Positions 35,633 to 44,230 of a stretch of DNA of 64,000 bases are shown piece by piece. Source of the stretch: Rhodobacteraceae bacterium UBA6213 (GTDB taxonomy: Bacteria; Pseudomonadota; Alphaproteobacteria; Rhodobacterales; Rhodobacteraceae); assembly GCA_002421605.1 (NCBI GenBank), contig DISJ01000008.1, positions 309,630-373,629 on the forward strand. Direction: 5' to 3'. The notes under the pieces were generated by a model. That model was not told where the DNA came from and did no database searches. It saw only the letters and a list, made by a program, of their open reading frames with translations. A program made the translations under genes and the position numbers. Within the stretch, counting starts at the first letter, position 1; each line of letters begins with the position of its first letter.

Positions 35633-36735
35633 CGCCGCTTGGGCAAATCCTCGCCGCGCGGATTGCGGCGGCGGGGCCTATGCCGCTTGCAGAATACATG
35701 CTTCTTTGCCTCCTGCACCCCTCGCACGGCTATTACACAACGCGCGACCCACTCGGTGCCGCAGGCGATTTCATTACGGCACCCGAGATTAGCCAGATGT
35801 TCGGCGAAGTGCTGGGTTTGGCGCTGGCGCAGGCTTGGCTGGATCAGGGCGCGTCCCAGCGCATCGTGCTGGGCGAACCCGGCCCGGGGCGCGCCACCTT
35901 GATGGCCGATATTTTGCACGCAACGGCGCGGGTACCGGGCTTTGCAGCAGCGGCAGAGGTTCATTTGATCGAGGCCTCCCCCGCGCTGCGCGCGGTGCAG
36001 GCCAAAAAACTGGCTGGCGTCGCGCCCCATTGGCACGAAAGCCTCACAGATCTGCCCGAGGCGCCGCTGTTTCTGATTGCCAACGAGTTTCTCGACGCGC
36101 TGCCGATCCGCCAGTTCGTGCGCACGGACGGGGGATGGGCAGAACGCTACATAGGGCTTGGCGCGGGTGAGCAGCTTGTCTTTGGCTTGGCGCCAGCGCA
36201 GCCGATTGCGGCACTGGCGCACCGCATGGGCGATACCCGGCCCGGCGATGTGGTCGAAACCTGTGCGCCCGCCGAGGCGGCGGTGGGCGAAGTGGCGCGC
36301 CATATCGCAGCGCATGGTGGCGCCGCGATCTTCATCGATTATGGTGGGTGGGAAAGCCTTGGTGACACCTTTCAGGCAATGCGCGCGCACAAGCCCTGTG
36401 ACCCGCTCGCCACCCCCGGCGAGGCTGACTTGACGGCGCATGTGGCGTTTGCCCCCTTGGCGCGCGCGGCGCGCGCCGCAGGGGCGGCAGCAACGGAACT
36501 GGTAGCCCAAGGTATGCTGCTGGAGCGATTGGGCATCACCGAGCGGGCACAACGGTTGGCGCGCGGACTTTCCGGTGCCGCACTTGAAAACCACATTGCA
36601 GCGCACCGGCGCTTGACCCACCCGCAAGAAATGGGAAACCTGTTTAAAACGATTGCAATTCACCCCGTAGGTGCGCCCCTTCCCCCCGGGTTCACGTCGG
36701 ATCAGCGAGAGGCAGACCATGCCAACGACGCTTGA
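35629..36735 (+). CDS. SAM-dependent methyltransferase, MidA/NDUFAF7 family
   Basis: A 368-residue protein: MTPLGQILAARIAAAGPMPL, then EYMLLCLLHPSHGYYTTRD and GAAGDFITAPEISQMFGE, followed by an ELGPG-like loop (VLGEPGPGRATLM). These are the defining segments of NDUFAF7/MidA, which in mitochondria dimethylates an arginine in complex I subunit NDUFS2. A bacterial role is inferred only. The start is GTG 35629 (GTGA overlap with lgt); a preceding GTG at 35626 is equally possible. Confidence 0.85.
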   Translation: MTPLGQILAARIAAAGPMPLAEYMLLCLLHPSHGYYTTRDPLGAAGDFITAPEISQMFGEVLGLALAQAWLDQGASQRIVLGEPGPGRATLMADILHATARVPGFAAAAEVHLIEASPALRAVQAKKLAGVAPHWHESLTDLPEAPLFLIANEFLDALPIRQFVRTDGGWAERYIGLGAGEQLVFGLAPAQPIAALAHRMGDTRPGDVVETCAPAEAAVGEVARHIAAHGGAAIFIDYGGWESLGDTFQAMRAHKPCDPLATPGEADLTAHVAFAPLARAARAAGAAATELVAQGMLLERLGITERAQRLARGLSGAALENHIAAHRRLTHPQEMGNLFKTIAIHPVGAPLPPGFTSDQREADHANDA

Positions 36736-37483
36736 ATTTCTGACCTCGCCCACGCTGTCGCCGTTTCGACATGCATTTTTTACCCGCCATGGCGGCGCCT
36801 CTTCGGGGATTTTCGCCGGGCTGAATTGCGGCCCCGGTTCAAGCGACCAGAGCGAAGCGGTAGCGATCAACCTTGCGCGCGCGGCTGCGGCGATGGGCAC
36901 GGGCGTTGAGGCGCTGGCGCGGGTGAATCAGGTCCATTCCGCAGATGTTATCAGCGTTACCGCGCCCCCACCCCGCCCCTTGCCGCGTGCTGATGCGCTG
37001 GTCACGGCAACGCCGGGGGTCGTGTTGACGGTGCAGAGCGCCGATTGTCAGCCGGTGCTTTTTGCCGATGCGAGCGCGGGCGTTATTGGTGCCGCACATG
37101 CAGGCTGGAAAGGATCGCTCGCAGGCGTGCTGGAGGCGACACTTGATGCGATGGAGGTACTGGGGGCGCGGCGTGGCAATACCGTTGCGGTGATAGGGCC
37201 CTGTATCAGTCAGCGCGCCTACGAGGTCGGGCACGATTTCATGGAGACATTTCTGAGCGAAGACGCAGGCAACGCCCGCTTTTTTGCAGGCGCGCCGAAT
37301 GGGCGGCCGAGGTTCGATTTGCCTGCCTATGCGCTGCATAGGCTACGCGCTGCCGGCATCAAGCATGCAGAATGGACGCGGCATTGCACCTATTCCGACC
37401 CGGAGCGATTCTATTCCTATCGCCGCACGACGCATCTGGGCGAGGCCGATTACGGGCGCCTGCTTTCTGCCATCCGGCTCTGA
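36719..37483 (+). CDS. pgeF: Peptidoglycan editing factor PgeF (multicopper polyphenol oxidase-like, YfiH)
   Basis: A 254-residue protein of the DUF152/YfiH family: FFTRHGGASSGIFAGLNCG at the N terminus, the central VQSADCQPVL with conserved Cys, AAHAGWKGSLAGV with conserved His, and GPCISQRAYEVG. E. coli YfiH removes misincorporated serine-containing muropeptide precursors. It overlaps midA by 17 bases, starting at ATG 36719 with a GAGAGGC site. Confidence 0.88.
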   Translation: MPTTLEFLTSPTLSPFRHAFFTRHGGASSGIFAGLNCGPGSSDQSEAVAINLARAAAAMGTGVEALARVNQVHSADVISVTAPPPRPLPRADALVTATPGVVLTVQSADCQPVLFADASAGVIGAAHAGWKGSLAGVLEATLDAMEVLGARRGNTVAVIGPCISQRAYEVGHDFMETFLSEDAGNARFFAGAPNGRPRFDLPAYALHRLRAAGIKHAEWTRHCTYSDPERFYSYRRTTHLGEADYGRLLSAIRL

Positions 37484-37699
37484 GCCGCGCCGCACCTTCG
37501 CCACAATCTGCGACGCGCTGGCGCAGCTGATCTGCCAAAACCTCTGCATAGCATGACAAATGCTGCGCAATTTCTGGGCGCCGTGGTCAGCGCATATTCA
37601 CAGCAATTGCCCGAGCCTGCCGCATCGCCGCCGCATTGAACTGTGAAAACTAGTCAACGAGGCTGCAAGACCCGAAGCGATGCAAGACAGGAGTAGAAA

Positions 37700-37873
37700 A
37701 TGACCCCGAAAAAACCGCGCCGCTGGCTGCAATCGGCAATTGTTGAAGCTGCAAAATGCAACGTGGCCATGCCGTGGCAGCGCGGCACGATGCGCAACGG
37801 CACGATTGCACGGCGCGAGCAGGCCGCAAGCGCAAGCACGCACCCGCCGCGGGTTCTTTTGCGCAGCGCCTGA
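37700..37873 (+). CDS. Small basic protein, 57 residues
   Basis: A short ORF with an ideal AGGAG ribosome site six bases upstream of ATG 37700. It reads MTPKKPRRWLQSAIVEAAKC, then AMPWQRGTMRNGTIARRE and an Ala/Ser-rich end, stopping at 37873. It is strongly basic with a proline- and tryptophan-containing core; I recall similar unannotated small proteins in roseobacters but cannot verify this. It lies alone in a 595-base interval between pgeF and the Hint gene. The flanks 37484-37699 and 37874-38078 hold nothing else I can support. Function unknown. Confidence 0.6.
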   Translation: MTPKKPRRWLQSAIVEAAKCNVAMPWQRGTMRNGTIARREQAASASTHPPRVLLRSA

Positions 37874-38078
37874 ACAACGCGGCGATTCGCGCCGCCGATG
37901 AAATGTGGCAACCGCCAAAGCGGTGCCAAAACGATGCGCGCCCTAGGACCCGAATGGTCTGGTGCTTCGCCCCATTGCGACCCCGGATATGACAGGTGTC
38001 GACCCGAGGCCGCAACCTGACAGAACGTCTGCAGTCGGTGGGGGCCGCTGCAGGCGGGATTAGCCCGAAAGGCCAACC

Positions 38079-38888
38079 ATGTCCTATCGCCTCCTACCCG
38101 CTGCCGAGTCTGCAGGCCAAGATAAGCGTCCTGCGACGCATTCGCCGTCGGCGCGTCAGTTGCGCGCGCCGTCGCAAGACGAGACGCCCCAACGCACGCG
38201 CCCGTTGACTCGGCGTTATGAGGCCACTTGGCTGACCGATACGGGTGAAGTGCAAAGTTCTACCCGGATCGCGCCTGCCACGGCGCTGTTCGAAGAGGCA
38301 TTTTCAGCCATGGCGCGCGGCACATTGATTACCACCGAGGCGGGCCCAGTGGCGGTTGAAGACCTCGTGCCGGGGATGCGTGCAATCACCGGCGAGGGGC
38401 GGAGCGAGACCATCACCTGGATCGGTTCATTGACGCTATATCCCGATCCACAAGGGCGCGGGACCGGCGAAAGCATGTTGACGCGGATCACCGCCGAAGC
38501 GTTCGGTGCCAGCCGCCCGATGCCAGACCTCGTGCTTGGGCAGCGGGCCCGGTTGTTGCTGCGCGACGCGCGCTGCCGCGCGATCTCGGGCAGCGATACG
38601 GTTTATGTGCCCGCACGCGCCTTTATCGATGGCGTGAGCGTGATCGAGCTTCGCACGATGACACCGGTTGTTGCGTATCATGTGGTACTGCAACGGCACG
38701 CGAGTCTGCGTGTGATGGGAATGGAAGTGGAAAGCTATCACCCCGGCACCGGCATCGAGGCGATGGTCGAGCCGCGCTTGTTGGCGCTTTTTGCCGCCTG
38801 CTTTCCACAACTGTCTCAGCTGTCGGACTTCGGCCCCGAGGCACATCCACGCCTGACCCGGTTCGAGCTGGAGCGGCTGCTGGAATAG
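38079..38888 (+). CDS. Hint (Hedgehog/intein)-domain protein 1
   Basis: A 269-residue protein. Residues 1-75 are a low-complexity leader. From about residue 80 the Hint fold starts with the ARGTLITTEAGPVAVEDLVP motif and the following TWIGSLTLY strand, the pattern of roseobacter Hint_2 proteins. The splice-type N-terminal Cys/Ser of inteins is replaced (ARGT), so autoprocessing is doubtful. The closing strand is AYHVVLQRHASLRVMGMEVE. AAAGG precedes the ATG. A second Hint protein lies at 50589. Confidence 0.78.
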   Translation: MSYRLLPAAESAGQDKRPATHSPSARQLRAPSQDETPQRTRPLTRRYEATWLTDTGEVQSSTRIAPATALFEEAFSAMARGTLITTEAGPVAVEDLVPGMRAITGEGRSETITWIGSLTLYPDPQGRGTGESMLTRITAEAFGASRPMPDLVLGQRARLLLRDARCRAISGSDTVYVPARAFIDGVSVIELRTMTPVVAYHVVLQRHASLRVMGMEVESYHPGTGIEAMVEPRLLALFAACFPQLSQLSDFGPEAHPRLTRFELERLLE

Positions 38889-38909
38889 TGCCACCCCTGC
38901 TGCCCCGCC

Positions 38910-39410
38910 TTAGGGGTGGCGGGCTAGCCGTGCTTCGAGCACATCAAACGGCACGCCCGGTTGATCTTTGGCACAGCGGATGACCAGCGAGGTTTTCACC
39001 GATGCCACATTGGCCGCGGCGGTCAGCTCTTCTGTCAAAAAGCGCTGAAAGCTCGACAGATCAGGCGCCACGCATTTCAAAATGAAGTCGATTTCGCCGT
39101 TGAGCATGTGGCATTCACGCACCAAGGGCCAATCACGGCAGCGCGTTTCAAACGCAGAAAGGTCGGTTTCGGCTTGACTGTGCAACCGAACCATGGCGAA
39201 CACACCCACCTCAAAGCCCAACTCGCGCGGGTTCACATCGGCATGGTAGCCGCGCACGAAGCCCGCTTCTTCAAGCGTGCGCACCCGCCGCAAGCAAGGC
39301 GGCGCCGAAATGCCCACCCGTTTGGCAAGCTCCACATTGGTCATGCGCCCGTCAGCCTGCAACTCGGCCAGGATCTTGCGGTCGATTTCGTCAAGCCGAG
39401 AGCCGGACAT
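38910..39410 (-). CDS. Lrp/AsnC-family transcriptional regulator
   Basis: A 166-residue regulator. The N-terminal winged helix-turn-helix (LDEIDRKILAELQADGRMTN, then RVGISAPPCLRRVRTLEEAG) is joined to a RAM ligand domain (FEVGVFAMVRLHSQAETDLS, and ECHMLNGEIDFILKCVAPDL). It senses an amino acid. The start is ATG 39410 with GGAGG upstream. It is divergent from trxB; the 162-base gap has an AT-rich stretch near 39463-39480 that may be an operator. Confidence 0.9.
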   Translation of the reverse strand: MSGSRLDEIDRKILAELQADGRMTNVELAKRVGISAPPCLRRVRTLEEAGFVRGYHADVNPRELGFEVGVFAMVRLHSQAETDLSAFETRCRDWPLVRECHMLNGEIDFILKCVAPDLSSFQRFLTEELTAAANVASVKTSLVIRCAKDQPGVPFDVLEARLARHP

Positions 39411-39572
39411 CGCATCCTCCAAAGATTTCGCGGAAAGTATCGTTGTGGCGAAGTTTGCGCAATATTATTTCGTGCTATGTGGCGCAAGGGTAATCGTTCG
39501 CGGAATTTTGCGCGGGGGTTCAATTCGACACGCCCGACATATATATGCGAAAAAACGGATATGGAGACGATC

Positions 39573-40514
39573 ATGGGCGATACGCGGCACGTCAAGGTTT
39601 TGATCATCGGCTCGGGGCCTGCGGGCTATACGGCGGCCGTCTATGCCGCGCGCGCGATGCTGTCGCCGCTGCTGGTGCAGGGGATGCAACCGGGCGGGCA
39701 GTTGACCATCACGACCGATGTTGAAAACTGGCCCGGCGAAACCGCGATCATGGGGCCGGAGCTGATGCAGAAGATGGAAGCGCACGCCAAAGCAATGGGC
39801 GCCGAGATCATTTCCGACCTCATCACCTCGCTTGATCTGCAAAAGCGCCCCTTCACCGCGCAGAGCGATTCTGGCACCATTTACACCGCCGACGCGGTGA
39901 TCCTTGCCACCGGCGCACAAGCGCGCTGGCTGGGGTTGCCTTCGGAAGAAAAGTTCAAAGGCTTCGGCGCTTCGGCCTGTGCCACTTGCGACGGCTTTTT
40001 CTACCGCGGCAAGGAAGTGGTGGTGACCGGCGGTGGCAACTCTGCGGTAGAAGAGGCGCTTTACCTCACCAATTTCGCCACCAAGGTCACACTTATCCAC
40101 CGCCGCGACAGTCTGCGCGCCGAAAAGATCTTGCAGAACCGCCTGTTCAAACACCCCAAGATCGAAGTGCTCTGGAATCACACCGTCGAAGAAGTGCTGG
40201 GTGACGAAAACCCGCTCGGCGTAACTGGCGTGCGTGTGCGCGATGTCAAATCGGGCGGCGAAAAGGTCGTGCCCTGTGCCGGGTTCTTTGTCGCCATTGG
40301 TCACTCGCCCGCTTCGGAGTTGGTCAAAGACCAACTTGAAATGCATCACGGCGGTTACGTGAAGGTGGAACCGGGCAGCACGCACACGTCGATTGCAGGC
40401 GTGTTTGCAGCTGGCGATCTGACTGACCCTGTCTATCGGCAGGCCGTCACCAGCGCCGGCATGGGTTGCATGGCGGCGCTTGACGCTGAACGGTTCTTGG
40501 CCGAACAGGACTGA
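39573..40514 (+). CDS. trxB: Thioredoxin-disulfide reductase
   Basis: A 313-residue flavoprotein. FAD loop IIGSGPAGYTAAVYAARAM at 11-29, active-site redox pair SACATCDGFF (Cys136/Cys139), NADPH loop VTGGGNSAVEEALYL and the C-terminal FAD motif GVFAAGDLTDPVYRQAVTS. It reduces thioredoxin with NADPH. The start is ATG 39573, which has GGAG six bases upstream; an in-frame ATG at 39561 would put that site inside the gene. Confidence 0.94.
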   Translation: MGDTRHVKVLIIGSGPAGYTAAVYAARAMLSPLLVQGMQPGGQLTITTDVENWPGETAIMGPELMQKMEAHAKAMGAEIISDLITSLDLQKRPFTAQSDSGTIYTADAVILATGAQARWLGLPSEEKFKGFGASACATCDGFFYRGKEVVVTGGGNSAVEEALYLTNFATKVTLIHRRDSLRAEKILQNRLFKHPKIEVLWNHTVEEVLGDENPLGVTGVRVRDVKSGGEKVVPCAGFFVAIGHSPASELVKDQLEMHHGGYVKVEPGSTHTSIAGVFAAGDLTDPVYRQAVTSAGMGCMAALDAERFLAEQD

Positions 40515-40585
40515 GGCGCGCCACGCACCGCTTTTTCCCGCAAGGCGACAAAAAGGGCGACGCGTCGTTCCAATCTCGGCTTTTG

Positions 40586-40615
40586 TTGCATTGATAGCTT
40601 GATTTTCGCCATATT
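40586..40615 (+). promoter_or_regulatory. Candidate promoter of sat-cysC
   Basis: TTGCAT (40586-40591) and CATATT (40610-40615) are 18 bases apart in the only AT-rich patch of the trxB-sat gap, about 87 bases before the gene start. Match quality is moderate. Confidence 0.35.
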
Positions 40616-40701
40616 CGCGCGCTAAGCCGCGCGCGAGCATGGCGGTGATTATACCGTCGAACATCAAGAACCGTTCAGGTCCAGCAAGCGAGCCCTTTCA
40701 C

Positions 40702-42408
40702 ATGTCCTTTACCAATTTTGCCCCGATCCCGGAGCTGTATGTTTCACACGAATCGTCTTTGAAGCTGAAGACCGAGGCCGGAAACCTGCCGTCTTGGGAT
40801 CTGACGCCACGCCAGACCTGCGACCTTGAACTTTTGATGAACGGCGGTTTTAACCCGCTCAAAGGATTTCTGAGCGAGGCCGATTATGACGGTGTGGTCA
40901 GCTCTATGCGGCTTGCCGATGGCACGCTATGGCCAATGCCGATCACGCTCGATGTCTCGCAAGCCTTTGCCGACAAGGTCGAACCGGGGCAAGATATCGC
41001 GCTGCGCGATCAGGAGGGTGTGATCCTTGCGATTCTCTCGGTGTCTGACAAGTGGGTGCCCAACAAGTCGCAAGAAGCCTTGGGCGTGTTTGGCGCAGAC
41101 GATCTGGCGCACCCGGCGGTGAACTATCTGCACAATGTCGCAGGCCCGGTCTATCTGGGTGGTCCGATCACCGGCATCCAGCAACCGGTGCATTACGATT
41201 TCAAAGGCCGCCGTGACACACCGAACGAATTGCGCGCCTTTTTCCGCAAGATGGGCTGGCGGCGCGTCGTGGCGTTTCAGACCCGCAATCCATTGCACCG
41301 CGCGCATCAGGAACTGACCTTCCGCGCCGCGCGCGAAGCACAGGCCAACCTGCTTATTCACCCCGTTGTCGGCATGACCAAACCGGGCGATGTGGACCAC
41401 TTTACCCGCGTGCGCTGCTACGAGGCGGTGCTGGACCAATACCCTGCATCCACAACCACGATGAGCCTGCTGAACCTTGCGATGCGCATGGGTGGGCCGC
41501 GCGAGGCAGTCTGGCACGGGCTGATCCGCAAGAACCACGGCTGCACGCATTTCATCGTTGGGCGCGATCATGCGGGCCCCGGCAAGAATTCGACAGGGCA
41601 GGATTTTTACGGCCCCTATGATGCGCAGGTGCTCTTCAAGAAGCACGAGGCCGAGATCGGCCTTGAGATGGTTGACTTCAAGCACATGGTTTATGTGCAG
41701 GAAAAGGCGCAATATTATCCCTCCAACGAAGTCCCGGAAGGGTCAACCGTGCTGGACATTTCGGGCACCGAACTGCGCCGCCGTTTGCGCGAAGGAATCG
41801 AGATCCCGGAATGGTTCTCGTTCCCGCAGGTGGTGACCGAGCTGCGCCGCACCTCGCCCGCACGCAACAAGCAAGGCTTCACGGTCTTTTTCACCGGGCT
41901 TTCGGGGTCGGGCAAGTCGACGATTGCCAACGCGTTGATGATCAAGTTGATGGAAATGGGGGGCCGCCCGGTAACGCTGCTGGATGGCGACGTGGTGCGC
42001 AAGAACCTCAGCTCGGAACTGGGGTTTTCCAAAGAGCACCGCGATCTGAACATCCGCCGCATCGGATATGTCGCATCTGAAATCACCAAGAACGGCGGCA
42101 TCGCGATTTGCGCGCCAATCGCGCCCTACACCGCTACCCGTCGCGCGGTGCGCGAAGATATCGAAGCGTTCGGCGCGTTTGTCGAAGTGCATGTGGCAAC
42201 TTCGATCGAAGAATGCGAGCGGCGCGACCGCAAGGGGCTCTACAAACTTGCCCGCGAAGGCAAGATCAAAGAGTTCACCGGCATTTCAGACCCCTATGAG
42301 GCACCGATCAAGGCCGAGCTGGTTGTCGATACCGAAAACGTTGATGTCGATCACTGCGCGCATCAGGTGATCCTGAAACTCGAGTCGATGGGGCTGATCC
42401 GCGGCTGA
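40702..42408 (+). CDS. sat-cysC: Bifunctional sulfate adenylyltransferase / adenylylsulfate kinase
   Basis: A 568-residue fusion. Residues 1 to about 385 are an ATP sulfurylase of the Sat type, with QTRNPLHRAHQEL (nucleotide-binding HxxH) and the GRDHAGPGKNSTGQDFYGPY loop. From about residue 395 an APS kinase domain starts with the P-loop GLSGSGKSTIANAL. The protein makes PAPS from sulfate and two ATP. ATG 40702 gives the usual N terminus (FAPIPELYVSHES); ATG 40639 would add an unsupported extension. A strong hairpin follows its stop. Confidence 0.93.
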   Translation: MSFTNFAPIPELYVSHESSLKLKTEAGNLPSWDLTPRQTCDLELLMNGGFNPLKGFLSEADYDGVVSSMRLADGTLWPMPITLDVSQAFADKVEPGQDIALRDQEGVILAILSVSDKWVPNKSQEALGVFGADDLAHPAVNYLHNVAGPVYLGGPITGIQQPVHYDFKGRRDTPNELRAFFRKMGWRRVVAFQTRNPLHRAHQELTFRAAREAQANLLIHPVVGMTKPGDVDHFTRVRCYEAVLDQYPASTTTMSLLNLAMRMGGPREAVWHGLIRKNHGCTHFIVGRDHAGPGKNSTGQDFYGPYDAQVLFKKHEAEIGLEMVDFKHMVYVQEKAQYYPSNEVPEGSTVLDISGTELRRRLREGIEIPEWFSFPQVVTELRRTSPARNKQGFTVFFTGLSGSGKSTIANALMIKLMEMGGRPVTLLDGDVVRKNLSSELGFSKEHRDLNIRRIGYVASEITKNGGIAICAPIAPYTATRRAVREDIEAFGAFVEVHVATSIEECERRDRKGLYKLAREGKIKEFTGISDPYEAPIKAELVVDTENVDVDHCAHQVILKLESMGLIRG

Positions 42409-42431
42409 CGGATTTGCCAAAAATACCACCT

Positions 42432-42460
42432 AATCGCCGCCCCTGATCCGGGCGGCGATT
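42432..42460 (+). terminator. Terminator after sat-cysC
   Basis: An 11-pair perfect stem, AATCGCCGCCC (42432-42442) with GGGCGGCGATT (42450-42460), and a seven-base loop, beginning 24 bases past the stop. The following tract is T-rich but interrupted (TGCGTTTCG). Confidence 0.65.
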
Positions 42461-42590
42461 TGCGTTTCGTTCACAGGTTAACTGCGATGCTGTCCCCAAC
42501 GAGCATTCGGGGGCTGCATGGCAAATCTGACGCAAAGCTGGATGGGGTTTTGGCACCGATACTGCTGCGGATTTCTAACCATTATTGCAC

Positions 42591-42818
42591 CTAGTGCGCA
42601 TGGACCGGCGTGCGGTCGTGCTGGCGCGCAAGGGCAAAGGCCATGCGACAATCGGCTACCAGTGCCAGCCGCTCGCCATCGGCCCCATGCACAGCGTAAA
42701 GCGTGCGAAGGTCGCCCGCCTGCGCGCGGATCTCATCTGGCAAGTCTGCCACGGCGACGGCTCGGACATAGACGATGCGATCGTCCGTTTCTGCGCCAAA
42801 ATCATATTTCGTGTTCAT
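42591..42818 (-). CDS. DUF1150 family small protein
   Basis: A 75-residue protein: IVYVRAVAVADLPDEIRAQA, then LYAVHGADGERLALV and AFALARQHDRTPV, the pattern of DUF1150. Function unknown; the family is commonly the companion of an Hsp20 gene in alphaproteobacteria. It starts 11 bases after the hsp20 stop, so it is in the same transcript and probably heat-inducible. GGGG-rich ribosome site precedes ATG 42818. Confidence 0.82.
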   Translation of the reverse strand: MNTKYDFGAETDDRIVYVRAVAVADLPDEIRAQAGDLRTLYAVHGADGERLALVADCRMAFALARQHDRTPVHAH

Positions 42819-42829
42819 TGTGGCCCCCT

Positions 42830-43243
42830 TCAACTGCGAGTGATCGGGATCGAACGCACGACCGGGTCAGGCAGCGCGCGGCGCAAATCGATATGCAGCA
42901 AGCCGTTCTCCAATGCAGCTGCCGCGACCTCAACGCCATCGGCCAGCACAAAACTGCGCTGAAACGCGCGCGCGGCAATGCCGCGGTGCAGGAAAACATG
43001 CGCAGCGTCATCTTCGGCTTGCCGCCCGCGGATAACCAGTTGCCGATCCTCCAGCGAAATTGCGAGGTCGGCTTCGGCAAAGCCTGCTACCGCCAGCGTT
43101 ATGCGGAAGGTGTCGGGCGAAGATTGTTCGATATTGTACGGCGGATACCCGTCGCCGCCAGTTTTGGCGGTACGTTCTACCAGCCGCTCCAACTGATCGA
43201 ACCCCAGCAGGAACGGGTGCGCGGCAAAGCTCAATTTCGTCAT
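42830..43243 (-). CDS. Hsp20/alpha-crystallin small heat-shock protein
   Basis: A 137-residue small heat-shock protein. A short N-terminal region (AHPFLLGFDQLERLVER) contains the GFD motif of IbpA-type proteins. The alpha-crystallin core (YPPYNIEQSSPDTFRITLAV to FQRSFVLADGVEV) has the A-x-x-x-n-G-L motif (AAALENGLLHIDL), and a C-terminal IxI-like motif is seen in RSIPITRS. It holds unfolded proteins for refolding. The start chosen is ATG 43243 with AAGGG upstream; that ribosome site can be sequestered in a stem (43250-43284), and a candidate RpoH promoter lies farther up. Confidence 0.9.
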   Translation of the reverse strand: MTKLSFAAHPFLLGFDQLERLVERTAKTGGDGYPPYNIEQSSPDTFRITLAVAGFAEADLAISLEDRQLVIRGRQAEDDAAHVFLHRGIAARAFQRSFVLADGVEVAAAALENGLLHIDLRRALPDPVVRSIPITRS

Positions 43244-43249
43244 CGGGCA

Positions 43250-43284
43250 GGCCCTTTTGATAAGCGACATGCGAAGGAAGGGCC
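43250..43284 (-). promoter_or_regulatory. Candidate RNA thermometer covering the hsp20 ribosome-binding site
   Basis: In the hsp20 leader, GGCCCTT (43284-43278) is perfectly complementary to AAGGGCC (43256-43250), which contains the Shine-Dalgarno sequence eight bases before the start codon. The seven-pair stem encloses 21 nt. Alphaproteobacterial small heat-shock genes are known to use such thermosensors (ROSE class), though the ROSE consensus is not obvious here. Confidence 0.45.
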
Positions 43285-43306
43285 CCTTGCGGCGACCCAT
43301 TGCACT

Positions 43307-43336
43307 GATATGGGCACGCAAAGCCCACCTCGCAAG
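43307..43336 (-). promoter_or_regulatory. Candidate RpoH promoter of hsp20
   Basis: On the minus strand CTTGCG (43336-43331) precedes CCCATATC (43314-43307) by 16 bases. The -10 box is very close to the sigma-32 consensus, and CTTG matches the core of the -35 box. The predicted RNA would start about 57-60 bases before the hsp20 ATG and include the whole candidate thermometer. Confidence 0.45.
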
Positions 43337-43455
43337 GTTGCGCGGCGCTCGCACTATTGCAAGGTTCACGCAACGCCCGCGCAGCGCTATAGTCTGGTTT
43401 GCTCGATCAGCGACTCGAGCAAACCGGGCCAATCCTCGAATATCAGGCAATTCCG

Positions 43456-43674
43456 ATGAACCCATCGAACAAGATGAACTCTGACGAGGTCTTGCGAGTA
43501 AAGCTTGCGGTGCTTCGGCGTGAACACCGCGATCTTGACGATGCGATCGACGCCTTGGGCAACACGATGCGCGCCGACCAACTGGCTCTGCGGCGGTTGA
43601 AAAAGCAAAAGTTATCGCTAAAAGACCAGATCGCGCGGCTGGAGGACCAGTTGACCCCCGACATCATCGCCTGA
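43456..43674 (+). CDS. DUF465 (YdcH) family small protein
   Basis: A 72-residue helical protein. RVKLAVLRREHRDLDDAIDA followed by ALRRLKKQKLSLKDQIARLE and the closing LTPDIIA match the YdcH/DUF465 family, predicted coiled coils of unknown function. ATG 43456 is used; ATG 43474 is possible and neither has a strong ribosome site. It lies upstream of purE on the same strand. Confidence 0.8.
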   Translation: MNPSNKMNSDEVLRVKLAVLRREHRDLDDAIDALGNTMRADQLALRRLKKQKLSLKDQIARLEDQLTPDIIA

Positions 43675-43744
43675 CGCGCCCGCTTGCCTTGCGCGGGGCG
43701 GCGGCGAGGCTATAGTGCGCCGCGGCAGGCAGGCGGGGGAAGTG

Positions 43745-44230
43745 ATGGGCGTTTCAGTGGGAATCATCATGGGAAGCCAGTCTGACTGGCCAACCCTGCG
43801 CGAAGCAGCGACGCTCCTTGAAGAACTGGGCGTTCCCTACGAGGCGCGGATCGTTTCGGCGCACCGCACGCCAGACCGGCTATGGGATTATGGCAAGGGC
43901 GCGGTCGGGCGCGGGTTGAAGGTGATTATCGCCGGCGCCGGGGGTGCGGCGCATCTGCCGGGCATGATGGCCTCGAAAACCCGGCTACCGGTGATTGGCG
44001 TGCCGGTGCAAAGCAAGGCTTTGTCGGGTCTTGATAGCCTGTATTCGATCGTGCAGATGCCGCGCGGCTTTCCGGTGGCCACGATGGCGATTGGTGCGCC
44101 GGGTGCTGCCAATGCCGCATTGATGGCGGCGGCGATACTGGCGCTATCTGACCCTGCGCTGGCTGCGCGGCTTGACGCATGGCGCGCGGCACTTTCGGCG
44201 GCGGTGCCCGAGGAACCCTTGAATGACTGA
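43745..44230 (+). CDS. purE: N5-carboxyaminoimidazole ribonucleotide mutase
   Basis: A 161-residue class I PurE. GIIMGSQSDWPTLREAA binds the substrate phosphate, EARIVSAHRTPDRLW holds the catalytic histidine, and AGAGGAAHLPGMMAS and GVPVQSKALSGLDSLYSI complete the site. It shifts the carboxyl group of N5-CAIR to C4 in purine synthesis. Start ATG 43745 follows a GGGGGAAG site. It overlaps purK by eight bases. Confidence 0.94.
   Translation: MGVSVGIIMGSQSDWPTLREAATLLEELGVPYEARIVSAHRTPDRLWDYGKGAVGRGLKVIIAGAGGAAHLPGMMASKTRLPVIGVPVQSKALSGLDSLYSIVQMPRGFPVATMAIGAPGAANAALMAAAILALSDPALAARLDAWRAALSAAVPEEPLND

Noticed and set aside
35446..36900. Minus-strand frame of 484 codons opposite lgt-midA
   Set aside because: Covers three well-supported plus-strand genes; no domain recognised.
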